From NCBI RefSeq assembly GCF_002797975.1, contig NZ_PGET01000001.1, positions 2,666,001-2,730,000 of the forward strand: a DNA stretch of 64,000 nucleotides, in the 5' to 3' direction. The notes beneath the pieces were generated by a model. The model was not told the origin of the DNA. It ran no database searches and saw only the letters and a list, made by a program, of their open reading frames with translations. Shown piece by piece: positions 10,238 to 18,862 of this stretch; the stretch's first letter is position 1; each line of letters opens with the position of its first letter. The stretch comes from [Clostridium] celerecrescens 18A (GTDB lineage: Bacteria > Bacillota > Clostridia > Lachnospirales > Lachnospiraceae). Made by a program: the position numbers and the translations under genes.

Positions 10238-10279
10238 CCAAAATATAATAAGGGGTGAAGCCTTAAATGGCTTCACCCC
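10238..10279 (-). terminator. radA terminator
   Basis: Arms GGGGTGAAGCC (10252-10262) and GGCTTCACCCC (10269-10279) form an 11-bp perfect stem with a 6-nt loop. On the minus strand it is followed by TTATTATATTTT. The radA stop codon (10273-10275) lies inside the stem. Confidence 0.85.
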
Positions 10280-11670
10280 ATAACCCGAACAATCGCCTCT
10301 CTTACATTCCCTACACCAATCAGCCGCATTCCTTCCACCTTCCCCATCTTTCCCAGGGAAATCTCCGGCAGCACGCAGGTGTTAAATCCCAGCTTCTTTG
10401 CCTCATTCACTCTCTGCTGTGCCATGGACACTGCACGCACCTCTCCTGCCAGTCCCACTTCTCCAAAAATAATGGTCTTCGGGTCCACGGCCTTGTCCTT
10501 CATACTGGACACAATTGCCATCATGATCGCTAAGTCCAGGGCCGGCTCATTCATACGCAGACCGCCCGTAATATTTACATAAGCATCAAAATGGGACAGA
10601 TCATAATGGCATCGTTTTTCCAAAACAGCCATCAAAAGATTCACCCGGTTATAATCCGTACCAGCCGCAGTACGCCTTGGCATACCGAAAGCCGTTGGGG
10701 TAACCAGGGCCTGAACCTCCAATAGCATGGGTCTGGTACCTTCCATGGAACAGGCTACCACAGCACCTGAGGCATCCTCCGGCCTTCCGCTGAGCATATA
10801 TTCCGAAGGATTTTTCACCTCGGAAAGCCCGCTTTCAACCATTTCAAAAACGCCGATCTCATTGGTTGAGCCAAAACGGTTCTTCACTCCCCGGATGATC
10901 CGGTAAGAAGCGCTTCGGTCTCCTTCAAAATACAAAACCGTATCAACCATATGCTCTAAGACTCTGGGACCGGCCACCACGCCTTCTTTTGTCACATGAC
11001 CAACGATAAATATGGCGATTCCCGCCCCCTTGGCAATCTGCATCAGAATATTGGTGGATTCCCTCACCTGGCTGACACTTCCCGGGGCGGAAGAGATTTC
11101 TTCCCGGAACATGGTCTGTATGGAATCAATGATCACCACATCTGGCTTTTCCTCTTCTATTGCTCGTTCAATCAACTCCAGGCTGGTTTCACAAAGGAAT
11201 AATAAATCTCCCTTTACTTCCCCTATTCTGTTTGCCCTCAGCTTAATCTGTTTTAAGGATTCTTCTCCTGATATGTAAAGCACCTTCCTGCTGTCGGCCG
11301 CCAGATTGCGGCATACCTGTAAAAGCAGGGTGGATTTTCCAATGCCTGGATCACCGCCAACCAGAACGAGTGAGCCTTTGACAACACCTCCTCCTAAAAC
11401 CCGGTCCAGTTCCTCATATCCGGTCTTCATCCGGTCCTGCTCGTCTAACTGGATATCAGACAAACGGGAGGGCTTGGCATTCAGAAAATGATTTCCGGCG
11501 GTCCCGTCCCCTTTTCCACTGATTCCCCGCTTAGAAGCCGGCTCCTTTTTCCCGGAAGGCTCCTCCACAAACGTATTCCATTCCTTACAGGCCGGACACT
11601 GTCCCAGCCACTTTGCCGATTCAAATCCGCATTCTTTGCAGAAAAATGCGGTTGTCTTTCCCTTTGCCAT
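10273..11670 (-). CDS. radA: DNA repair protein RadA (Sms)
   Basis: A 465-aa RecA-like ATPase that processes recombination intermediates by promoting branch migration. In order: an N-terminal C4 zinc finger (CKECGFESAKWLGQCPAC, residues 11-28), a Walker A motif GGDPGIGKST (about 104-113), Walker B in VVIIDSIQT, the RadA-specific KNRFG motif (VKNRFGS), and a C-terminal Lon-protease-like domain ending near ...VREAIVRVMG. Length and domain order are normal. It starts after AGGAGGAAATTCCC at 11670. No neighbour shares its function; the gene has its own terminator and sits in the usual Firmicute area close to clpC. Confidence 0.96.
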   Translation of the reverse strand: MAKGKTTAFFCKECGFESAKWLGQCPACKEWNTFVEEPSGKKEPASKRGISGKGDGTAGNHFLNAKPSRLSDIQLDEQDRMKTGYEELDRVLGGGVVKGSLVLVGGDPGIGKSTLLLQVCRNLAADSRKVLYISGEESLKQIKLRANRIGEVKGDLLFLCETSLELIERAIEEEKPDVVIIDSIQTMFREEISSAPGSVSQVRESTNILMQIAKGAGIAIFIVGHVTKEGVVAGPRVLEHMVDTVLYFEGDRSASYRIIRGVKNRFGSTNEIGVFEMVESGLSEVKNPSEYMLSGRPEDASGAVVACSMEGTRPMLLEVQALVTPTAFGMPRRTAAGTDYNRVNLLMAVLEKRCHYDLSHFDAYVNITGGLRMNEPALDLAIMMAIVSSMKDKAVDPKTIIFGEVGLAGEVRAVSMAQQRVNEAKKLGFNTCVLPEISLGKMGKVEGMRLIGVGNVREAIVRVMG

Positions 11671-11732
11671 GGGAATTTCCTCCTATTTGCCAAAGGAATA
11701 TGCGGCCATATTCATCCGGCTCATTGCTCATG

Positions 11733-11775
11733 CAAAAAATCTGGGCCCGGCTCTTTGTAAAAGGGCCGAACCCAG
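11733..11775 (-). terminator. Terminator behind the 137-aa gene
   Basis: A GC-rich hairpin (11741-11775; outer arms CTGGG/CCCAG with inner CGGC/GCCG) is followed on the minus strand by ATTTTTTGC. It separates the 137-aa gene from radA. Confidence 0.8.
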
Positions 11776-11787
11776 CTTCTCATCCTG

Positions 11788-12201
11788 TTATCTTCGTTTG
11801 ATCTTCACTGCTACAGGTGTTCCTTCATTCAGTTCCACGCTGATGGACAGCTTTCCGCTCATGTTGGTTCTCATGCCACCCACGGCAGCATCATCCACAT
11901 AAACCTCGTATTCGGTATCCTCTGCCAGCTGAACAGTCAGCTGGGCATCCTTGTCACCTTCTACTAAAAACCCCACCCCATCATCGGATACGGTGAAATT
12001 CATGGCAGCGGTTCCCGGTACGGATTCGTATACGAACATGCCGTTTCTTTCCAGCTTGGTTATCTCGTAAAAAGTCTTTACTTTATATAAATCACCGTCG
12101 TGTTCAAAATCCTGTAATTTTGACTTTGTCTTTAATTTGTAATTACCAAAACTGATCGTCCCGTCTTGCTCTGAGCGGATTAAATCTTCAATTACCGGCA
12201 T
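11788..12201 (-). CDS. Conserved small protein, 'endosialidase'-labelled family
   Basis: A 137-aa soluble protein without signal or membrane segment. From memory, close relatives in Lachnospiraceae are annotated 'endosialidase', but nothing here supports a glycosidase: the protein is far too short and has no catalytic pattern. Visible blocks are DGTISFGNYKLKTKSKLQDFEHDGD, TKLERNGMFVYESVPGTA and a beta-rich C-terminus ending VAVKIKRR. It looks like a small all-beta domain. It is a single-gene unit between clpC and radA with its own terminator. The frame is secure; the function is unknown, and the common database label should not be trusted. Confidence 0.75.
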   Translation of the reverse strand: MPVIEDLIRSEQDGTISFGNYKLKTKSKLQDFEHDGDLYKVKTFYEITKLERNGMFVYESVPGTAAMNFTVSDDGVGFLVEGDKDAQLTVQLAEDTEYEVYVDDAAVGGMRTNMSGKLSISVELNEGTPVAVKIKRR

Positions 12202-12303
12202 TGGTTTGCCCTCCTAGTATTTTGTTTACTTATCCTTTTTTAAGGCGATGAACTAATGATCTCGCTTGTAGCTATTATACACGAATTGATATAAAATGGC
12301 TAG

Positions 12304-14754
12304 TTATTTTACCAGCTCCCTGACAGAAAATTTTAGTCCGTCCTCACCTGCGGTCACAACTACATCATCCCCTGTTTTTACCGTTCCATTTAAGATCTCT
12401 TCTGCCAGCTTATCCTCCAGGCAGTTCTGAATGGTACGCCTTAACGGTCTTGCACCGTATTTCTCATCATACCCTTTATTGATCAGGTATTCCTTGGCAT
12501 CCTCTTCGACCGACAGGGTGATGCTCATCTGTTCTGATGTCCGCTTCATGATATCTTTCATCATGATCGTCACAATATCCTTCATATGAGTTTTATTTAA
12601 CGTATGGAATACGATGATCTCATCGATCCTGTTAATGAATTCCGGCTTGAACAGACGCTTTACTTCTTCCATGACCCGGTCCTTCATGATCTTATAATCA
12701 GCCTTTTCATCCCCAACTGCACCAAAGCCCAGACGTTTTGGAGATATGATGTTTTCCGCACCTGCATTGGAAGTCATGATGATAATGGTATTCTTAAAAT
12801 CAATCTTCCGGCCCTGGGCATCTGTAATATGTCCGTCGTCCAGTACCTGAAGCAGAATATTGAACACATCGGGGTGTGCCTTTTCGATCTCATCGAACAA
12901 GATGACGGAATAGGGATTCCTGCGGACCTTTTCACTGAGCTGTCCGCCTTCATCATAGCCTACGTATCCTGGCGGTGAGCCGATCATCTTGGAAACGCTG
13001 TGCTTCTCCATATACTCAGACATATCTACCCGGATCAAAGCATTGTCCGTTCCGAACATGGCTTCGGAGAGGGCCTTTGATATCTCAGTTTTTCCCACGC
13101 CCGTAGGTCCTAAAAACAGGAAGGAGCCAATGGGGCGCCTGGGGTCCTTAAGTCCCACTCTCCCCCGGCGTATGGCCTTTGAAACAGCGGTAACTGCTTC
13201 CTCCTGGCCGATCACCCTCTCATGGAGGATGGCTTCCAGATTGCGGAGGCGTTCACTCTCTCCCTCTTCCAGCTTTCTGACGGGAATCTTGGTCCAGCTG
13301 GATACCACATCAGCGATCTCTCCCTCATCAACTATAAGGTTCTTTGATGTTTTCTCCTTTTGCCAGCGTTCCCGGATCTTCTCTATCTTTTCCCGCTTCT
13401 TTTCCTGCTTCTTCTTAATGGCTCCTGCCTTTTCGTAAGCTTCGGCTTTAATGGCGGCTTCCTTCTGGTCCTCCAGCAGCTCGATCTCAGCTTCCAGTTC
13501 CTTAATTTCAACCGGCTCTACAAATGTGGTCAGGCGTACCTTGGAAGAAGCTTCGTCAATAACATCGATGGCCTTATCAGGAAGGAAACGGTCATTGATA
13601 TACCTGGAAGACAGCTTTACGGCGGCCTTTAAGGCATCGTCTGTAATGGTCACCCTATGATGGTCCTCATACCGTCCTTTCAGTCCCCTTAATATGCCGA
13701 CAGCAGCCTCTTCCGATGGCTCCTCCACCGTAACCGGCTGGAAACGCCGTTCCAGGGCAGAGTCCTTTTCGATATATTTGCGGTACTCTTCAATGGTGGT
13801 AGCGCCGATCAGCTGCAATTCTCCTCTTGCCAGAGAGGGCTTTAAGATATTGGAGGCGTCAATGGCTCCCTCCGCACCTCCTGCACCGATAATCGTATGG
13901 ATCTCATCGATAAAGAGAAGAACATCCCCATCCTCGATCACTTCGGCAATCACCTTTTTAATTCTTTCTTCAAATTCTCCCCTGTATTTGGAACCGGCCA
14001 CCATGCCGGATAAATCCAGGGTCAGAAGCCTCTTGCCTTCAATGGTTTCAGGCACGTCACCTTCTGCTATCATCTGGGCAAGGCCTTCCACAACTGCGGT
14101 TTTCCCCACTCCAGGCTCTCCGATGAGACATGGATTATTCTTGGTTCTGCGGCTCAGTATCTGGATCAGACGCTTGATCTCCGACTCTCTTCCGATGACC
14201 GGATCAAGCTTTCCCTGTACTGCAAGCTCCGTTAAATCTCTGCTGTAACTGTCAAGAGTGGGTGTACTGCCTTTTGACTTTGGTGATTTCATAAGCTCTT
14301 CCTTATTGGCAGGAGCATCCTCTCCCATCGCTGACAGTACATCAATGTATAGCTTTTGAATGCTGATTCCAATGGTATTTAAAAGCCTGGAAGCGACGCA
14401 GTCATTGTCACGGATTATGGAAATGAGCAAATGCTCCGTACCGATTAAGTTTGCCTTAAACCGCACAGCTTCCCGGTAGCTGTTCTCTAAAACCCTTCTG
14501 GCCCCCGGAGTATACCCGCTGTCTTCTTTTAACCGGACTGCCTGATCAGGAGCGATCAGCTGGCTGATCAAGTTTAAAACCTTCTCTTCTTTTACACCAT
14601 TCTCTTCCAGAACTCTGGAAGCTACTCCGCTGCCCTCTTCTAAAAGCCCGATTAATAAGTGTTCCGTTCCCACATAGCTGTGGCCGAGACGTTCCGCTGC
14701 CTGAACGGCCAGATTAATGGCTGTCCTGGCCTTTGTTGTAAATCTGTCTATCAT
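12304..14754 (-). CDS. clpC: ClpC AAA+ unfoldase (Clp protease ATP-binding subunit)
   Basis: An 816-aa Hsp100 unfoldase that delivers substrates, including McsB-phosphorylated proteins, to ClpP. It has the double Clp-N domain (MIDRFTTKARTAINLAVQ...; residues 1-145), AAA+ module 1 with GEPGVGKT, a middle domain containing a UVR-like coiled coil (KAEAYEKAGAIKKKQEKKREK), and AAA+ module 2 with GPTGVGKTE and a C-terminal ClpB-D2-small domain. I chose the start at 14754 (AGGAGGATTGCATTT before ATG) rather than an in-frame ATG 63 bp upstream, because it gives the usual ClpC N-terminus. It follows mcsB by 16 bp in a GntR-mcsA-mcsB-clpC operon, the standard heat-shock unit apart from its first gene. 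Confidence 0.96.
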   Translation of the reverse strand: MIDRFTTKARTAINLAVQAAERLGHSYVGTEHLLIGLLEEGSGVASRVLEENGVKEEKVLNLISQLIAPDQAVRLKEDSGYTPGARRVLENSYREAVRFKANLIGTEHLLISIIRDNDCVASRLLNTIGISIQKLYIDVLSAMGEDAPANKEELMKSPKSKGSTPTLDSYSRDLTELAVQGKLDPVIGRESEIKRLIQILSRRTKNNPCLIGEPGVGKTAVVEGLAQMIAEGDVPETIEGKRLLTLDLSGMVAGSKYRGEFEERIKKVIAEVIEDGDVLLFIDEIHTIIGAGGAEGAIDASNILKPSLARGELQLIGATTIEEYRKYIEKDSALERRFQPVTVEEPSEEAAVGILRGLKGRYEDHHRVTITDDALKAAVKLSSRYINDRFLPDKAIDVIDEASSKVRLTTFVEPVEIKELEAEIELLEDQKEAAIKAEAYEKAGAIKKKQEKKREKIEKIRERWQKEKTSKNLIVDEGEIADVVSSWTKIPVRKLEEGESERLRNLEAILHERVIGQEEAVTAVSKAIRRGRVGLKDPRRPIGSFLFLGPTGVGKTEISKALSEAMFGTDNALIRVDMSEYMEKHSVSKMIGSPPGYVGYDEGGQLSEKVRRNPYSVILFDEIEKAHPDVFNILLQVLDDGHITDAQGRKIDFKNTIIIMTSNAGAENIISPKRLGFGAVGDEKADYKIMKDRVMEEVKRLFKPEFINRIDEIIVFHTLNKTHMKDIVTIMMKDIMKRTSEQMSITLSVEEDAKEYLINKGYDEKYGARPLRRTIQNCLEDKLAEEILNGTVKTGDDVVVTAGEDGLKFSVRELVK

Positions 14755-14770
14755 AAATGCAATCCTCCTG

Positions 14771-15802
14771 TCATAGTTCCGGCAATTCTCTCCGGATAAA
14801 TTCCGCCCTGGCTCCATCCAGTTCTTCCTTGCTTAATGGGCGGTCTGAAAGCTTCTGCAGATTCGCCGGCTGGATTCCAAGCATCAAGCGGTAGACGGAA
14901 AAATCTTCCTCCGTATGGATCAGGCCGTCTGCCAGCCCTGCCATGATCTGTGATAGGAATATCATGGCATCCCTGGAAGTCAGCCGTCTGGAGTATTTTA
15001 ATACCCCGTAGGATTTGTAAACTTCATCCTCTCTCTCATCCCTGTGCCTCTGGAGAGAAAGCTTTCTCACCTGAAACTCCTGATTGGTCAGCTGGATCGC
15101 TGCCTTTGTAACTGTATCAATAATTTCCCGCTCCGTCTGGCCCAGGGTTTTCTGGTTTGATATCTCATAAAGAGAACCGAAATTCTCGTCTCTTTCCCCA
15201 TGGACGCCCCGGACAGAAGCTCCAAAGCGGCCCATATCGCTGATAAGGCCCTGGAATTTTTTCCCCTGGGACAGCATGGGAAGATGGACCACCACCGATG
15301 CCCTTAAGCCGGTCCCCATATTCGTAGGAAACGAGGTGAGATAACCGTAACGGTCATCAAATGCATAGGCAAACCGTTCATTGATATAATCATCAATCTT
15401 ATCTGCCCGTTCCCAAAGCTCCTCTAAGTGAAGGCCCATCTGCAGAAGCTGGATCCGGATGTGATCATCACAGTTAAGCACGATGCCGGTGTCTTCATTC
15501 TCTGAGATAAAAATTCCGGCAGGTTTTTTATTTAAAACAGCTGCGGAATTAAGGGCTCTCCGCTCTTTTAGGGCCACCCGGTCCAGCTCTTCCAGGTCCG
15601 AAAGTATGGCAAACTCAAAATTCCTGCCTTCTTCCTTACCTAAATCTTTTAAGCCGAACTCCAGCCTGCGGACCATCTCATCGCCTTCTTTTTCACTAAG
15701 TGCAGAAGGAAAACGGTAATCCTGCCAGTTTCTTACCAGACGGATCCGGCTGCTTATCACTCCAGGCCGACCAGTGTCCTTCTGTTCAAACCATCTAAGC
15801 AT
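14771..15802 (-). CDS. mcsB: Protein arginine kinase McsB
   Basis: A 343-aa ATP:guanido phosphotransferase homologue that phosphorylates arginines of misfolded proteins and marks them for ClpCP. Family landmarks are ISSRIRLVRNW near the N-terminus (ATP-binding Arg cluster), the central phrase SFPTNMGTGLRASVVVHLPML and RDENFGSLYEISNQKTLGQTE. I place the start at 15802 (MLRWFEQKD), with AAGGAAATG upstream; an ATG at 15811 is also possible. It overlaps the end of mcsA by a few bases, so translation is probably coupled to that of its activator McsA. Confidence 0.94.
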   Translation of the reverse strand: MLRWFEQKDTGRPGVISSRIRLVRNWQDYRFPSALSEKEGDEMVRRLEFGLKDLGKEEGRNFEFAILSDLEELDRVALKERRALNSAAVLNKKPAGIFISENEDTGIVLNCDDHIRIQLLQMGLHLEELWERADKIDDYINERFAYAFDDRYGYLTSFPTNMGTGLRASVVVHLPMLSQGKKFQGLISDMGRFGASVRGVHGERDENFGSLYEISNQKTLGQTEREIIDTVTKAAIQLTNQEFQVRKLSLQRHRDEREDEVYKSYGVLKYSRRLTSRDAMIFLSQIMAGLADGLIHTEEDFSVYRLMLGIQPANLQKLSDRPLSKEELDGARAEFIRRELPEL

Positions 15803-16379
15803 CTGTCTCATTTCCTTTCTTCAGCTCTCTTATCTTATCGCGGCAAACGGCTGCCGTTTCATAATCCTCAAATCGCAGGGCTTCCTTTAATTTGGCATCC
15901 CACTGAAAAATTTCCTCATAATTGGCAGCGCTTTCCGGGTCTAATGGTACCCCCGCAGTGCGGTCGTTCCCCCGGCCTGCCGGATCCATACTGACCTGCC
16001 TCTGGTAAACCGGTGTTTTTCCCGTGTGGACAAGATTTCCATGAAGCTGCTTTAAACTATCCTCCATAAGGGGGCCGAATACACTGTAGCAATCTGCACA
16101 GCCAAATCTGCTGTCCCTTACAAATTCATCGTAACCGGTCCCGCAGTTCGGGCACAGGATCTGATGGAGCTTATCTGGCTCCTGATCCTTATCTTCTATT
16201 CCCAAAAGGCCGGAAAGCAGCTTTCCTAAAGGAAATTCCCCGTCAAAAATAGCTGCATACACGCCAAAATCCATCTCTTTCGCACACTGGGCACAAAAAT
16301 GGTGCTCTTTCTTCGTGCCATTTACAACTTCTGTATATTGTATATTTGCTTCGCGAATTTTACATTTCTCACATAACAT
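15795..16379 (-). CDS. mcsA: McsA, zinc-finger activator of McsB
   Basis: A 194-aa protein with CxxC zinc-binding pairs: CEKC (residues 3-6), CAQC (34-37), CPNC (about 87-90) and CADC (about 104-107). The C-terminal UVR motif is KLKEALRFEDYETAAVCRDKIRELKK (about 165-189). McsA activates the arginine kinase McsB and links it to ClpC. The gene lies between the GntR regulator and mcsB, and its stop overlaps the mcsB start. Length and motif order are normal. Confidence 0.92.
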   Translation of the reverse strand: MLCEKCKIREANIQYTEVVNGTKKEHHFCAQCAKEMDFGVYAAIFDGEFPLGKLLSGLLGIEDKDQEPDKLHQILCPNCGTGYDEFVRDSRFGCADCYSVFGPLMEDSLKQLHGNLVHTGKTPVYQRQVSMDPAGRGNDRTAGVPLDPESAANYEEIFQWDAKLKEALRFEDYETAAVCRDKIRELKKGNETDA

Positions 16380-16401
16380 AAAGAACCTCCAATCCAGTGA
16401 A

Positions 16402-16788
16402 TCACTCTTCCCCCTGGCCCCTTAAAAACGACTGAAATATCTCATCAACCAGCTGGTGAACCTCTTCACATGTTACATTCTTACAGACTCCTCTGGCAAG
16501 CACAACCCCTAAATCTTTGCGCATTTCATCAAGGACCTGGATTTTATCCACGTCCAGCGATACTACGGCCCCTTTCCGGCGGTCCAGCTTGACAAACCCT
16601 TCCTGTTTCAGCACAGAGTACGCCTTATTTACCGTATGCATATTAATCCCTATGTTGTCGGCCATCTGGCGCACGGAAGGCAGGGGGTCACCTTCTCTTA
16701 TACTTTCAGTGGCGATTCCTATGATTATCTGGTTCCGAAGCTGAATGTAAATTGCTTCATCACTGTTAAAATCAATTTGTAAAAACAT
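16402..16788 (-). CDS. GntR-family regulator (YtrA-like) in the CtsR position
   Basis: A 128-aa regulator with a GntR winged helix (AIYIQLRNQIIIGIATESIREGDPLPSVRQMADNIGINMHTVNKAYSVLKQEGFV, residues 12-65) and a short C-terminal dimerisation helix region, the size and layout of the YtrA subfamily. It is the first gene of the mcsA-mcsB-clpC operon, where Bacilli and many Clostridia have CtsR. The start at 16788 (MFLQIDFNSDE) is preferred over an ATG 63 bp further upstream because it gives the usual YtrA-type N-terminus and lies behind the promoter. It probably represses its own operon through the GTTATAC repeats just upstream. The effector is unknown. Confidence 0.85.
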   Translation of the reverse strand: MFLQIDFNSDEAIYIQLRNQIIIGIATESIREGDPLPSVRQMADNIGINMHTVNKAYSVLKQEGFVKLDRRKGAVVSLDVDKIQVLDEMRKDLGVVLARGVCKNVTCEEVHQLVDEIFQSFLRGQGEE

Positions 16789-16804
16789 ATTTTCACCATC
16801 TTTC

Positions 16805-16851
16805 GTTATACCTGTTATACACATAATAGCACAATCCATCGCCTTTTTCAA
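16805..16851 (-). promoter_or_regulatory. Promoter and operator-like repeats of the GntR-mcsA-mcsB-clpC operon
   Basis: On the minus strand TTGAAA (16846-16851) and TATTAT (16823-16828) are 17 bp apart, a good sigma-A promoter. Immediately downstream two direct repeats GTTATAC (plus-strand 16805-16811 and 16814-16820) cover the predicted start of transcription and are candidate sites for the GntR protein. No CtsR heptad repeat is seen. Confidence 0.65.
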
Positions 16852-16947
16852 TACAAAATATCATATGGTATCATTCCCCTTTTTCATCGTCTTCCGCACT
16901 CTGTCCGAAACAATCCGGAGGTTCCTTCCTTATGATCAAAACCAATA

Positions 16948-16977
16948 ACGAAAGCACCTTCATTCAGGTGCTTTCGT
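16948..16977 (-). terminator. Terminator of the cohesin gene
   Basis: A perfect 12-bp stem ACGAAAGCACCT/AGGTGCTTTCGT with a 6-nt loop is followed on the minus strand by TATTGGTTTTG. Confidence 0.75.
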
Positions 16978-17005
16978 CATTGTCATTTCAATTGTTTAAA
17001 GTACT

Positions 17006-18838
17006 TTAATCATCTAAGTCCAAATACTCAAAGTCGTCTTCGTCCTTGTCATGCTCTTCTGTTTCCGTAATATCATCCGGCTCTTTATGGACAGGCCCTG
17101 AACCGCCTTTTTCCCTTGGTTTCCCGGAATTCCCTGCACCGGAAGATTTAAGATCCCGTTCAAAGTCTTCCAGACTGGTTTCTTCAATGAAATCATCCTC
17201 TTCCTGGACTTCTTGTACTGCATCTTCTGAATAAAGAGGCTCGTCCAAGGTTTCTTCCAGGTATTCCGGTTCCAGTCCAGTTTGGGAACTTTGTCTGTCA
17301 AACTCTTCCCTGCTGTATCGTTTGATCTTGCTTGAGGGGATTTCTTCCTCCGGCTCTGCCCACAACCGGTTATCTTCCAGTTCCTGTTCCTTTCCTTTTC
17401 CAGATCTGCCGCTGCCGGGCCGGCTGAGACCGAATCCATTTCCTTTTCTTGCAAGGACAATGACTGCAACGAGCAGGCCAAGAGCCACAACGCTCACTCC
17501 AATGAGAAGGTAGAGCTGCCTGTAGTAATCCTTAGTCAGCTGATCATATGTGTTGGCCATCTCCACATACTTACTATTGGAAACTCCGGAAGCATAGTAT
17601 CTTTGAATGGTCTTTTCAGAAATATCATAACGGTAGAAATGTTTCTCTCCGTTCCAGTTCATTGCATAGAAAAGGCAATACTGAGGCTCTGCCTCTGAGT
17701 TCTCCACCCAGCCGGTCACTCGCGCGCCGTCAATATCGGCCTGCCGTTCATGGAAGCCTTCCGGCACAACCGTATCCTTATCAAGAGGAATGATAACAAT
17801 AGCCTTTGCTACGGTCTCTACCTGTACGAACTGGGCCCAGGAATCTGAACCTTCATTGTAAATGTAGAATCCGCCGTTTCCTCCGGAATCCTTTAAATAA
17901 AGCAGAAGCAGGTCTTTTTCCAATCCTTTTCCGGCCATAACTTCTGTTCCTTTATAGGAATAGGTCTCAGACTCAAAGCCTTCCGGAAGCGATGATTCAT
18001 CAAAGGAGGAAGCAATGCTGTAATCGGTTCCGTTAATGGTCACCACTGCATCGCCGAATTCTGCCTCAGACGTTTCTGTATTTCCGCCTGTTGTTGGGGC
18101 GGTTTGCCCCCCCTCTGCTTTATTGACCTGAATGGTATAATTCTTAACGGTCTGCCCATCCTCTGCAGTTACCTTGATCACTACCTGGTTTACACCGGAC
18201 TTTAAGCCCTTTTCTCCCTGAAGTGCTACATGAGCGCCTGCATTGGCTGCCACCGCATTTACTACCAGATCCGCTGTGTTTGCATCAACCTCTGCCGTAT
18301 AGCTTTCTACTGAAGCAGAAAACGCCGGAGTCAGAGTTCCTGGGGAAATCTTTAATGATTTAAGCGTTGCATCCTTTGAATATGTGGCAGGAGATGTGAC
18401 CTTGACCGTTGAACTCCCCTGCTTACTCAAAGAAAGTGTCTGGGAATCCACATCATAGATTTCCTGGGAGGTCACATTGATCTGGGTATTTCCTGCCTGC
18501 AAAGCCTTAAACTTTAAGGTAAAGCTAAAAGTTTTCTGATCAGCAGAATCCATGGTTCCCAGGACCTTAATAGCTCCTGCGCCGCCGTTTGCATTGGTTC
18601 CGCTGACAAACTCCAAAATATTCGGATCATAAGACAGCATGACTTCCGCCGTACCAAGGGCGCTGTCACTGGTCACTTTCATGTTTACTGTTACTTCGTT
18701 TCCCACCATGACCGATGGGTCAGAAAACGCGATCTTAGCATCTGCGGCCCAGGATACCAGCCGTCCGGCAGGACAGGATATGGCAATCACACAGGCCAGA
18801 ATCAGACCGGCCGTTAGTTTTTTCAGTTTCCTATTCAT
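17006..18838 (-). CDS. Membrane-anchored cohesin-domain protein
   Basis: A 610-aa surface protein. Residues 1-32 are a signal peptide ending near SWAADA. Residues 34-150 form a cohesin-type beta sandwich (IAFSDPSVMVGNEVTVNMKV, LSYDPNILEFVSG, FTLKFKALQAGNTQINVTS). Residues 155-245 are a cadherin-like beta-sandwich repeat (LKSLKISPGTLTPAFSASVESYTAEV ... VKNYTIQVNKA). A middle region of about 180 aa with no recognised fold follows, then one membrane helix (LLIGVSVVALGLLVAVIVLA, near 445-465) and a long, very acidic cytoplasmic tail (about 140 aa). Cohesins bind dockerins, and the next gene upstream ends in a dockerin. The two are 24 bp apart in one operon, so this protein is probably the membrane receptor for its partner. 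Confidence 0.85.
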   Translation of the reverse strand: MNRKLKKLTAGLILACVIAISCPAGRLVSWAADAKIAFSDPSVMVGNEVTVNMKVTSDSALGTAEVMLSYDPNILEFVSGTNANGGAGAIKVLGTMDSADQKTFSFTLKFKALQAGNTQINVTSQEIYDVDSQTLSLSKQGSSTVKVTSPATYSKDATLKSLKISPGTLTPAFSASVESYTAEVDANTADLVVNAVAANAGAHVALQGEKGLKSGVNQVVIKVTAEDGQTVKNYTIQVNKAEGGQTAPTTGGNTETSEAEFGDAVVTINGTDYSIASSFDESSLPEGFESETYSYKGTEVMAGKGLEKDLLLLYLKDSGGNGGFYIYNEGSDSWAQFVQVETVAKAIVIIPLDKDTVVPEGFHERQADIDGARVTGWVENSEAEPQYCLFYAMNWNGEKHFYRYDISEKTIQRYYASGVSNSKYVEMANTYDQLTKDYYRQLYLLIGVSVVALGLLVAVIVLARKGNGFGLSRPGSGRSGKGKEQELEDNRLWAEPEEEIPSSKIKRYSREEFDRQSSQTGLEPEYLEETLDEPLYSEDAVQEVQEEDDFIEETSLEDFERDLKSSGAGNSGKPREKGGSGPVHKEPDDITETEEHDKDEDDFEYLDLDD

Positions 18839-18862
18839 ATTGTCTCCTATTTCTGTTGGACT

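Noticed and set aside
11788..12201. Endosialidase
   Set aside because: The label is common for relatives, but a 137-aa protein without catalytic motifs cannot be a known endosialidase.
17014..17490. 158-codon frame within the cohesin gene
   Set aside because: It lies on the same strand as the cohesin gene, fully inside it in another frame, with a composition typical of a shadow.
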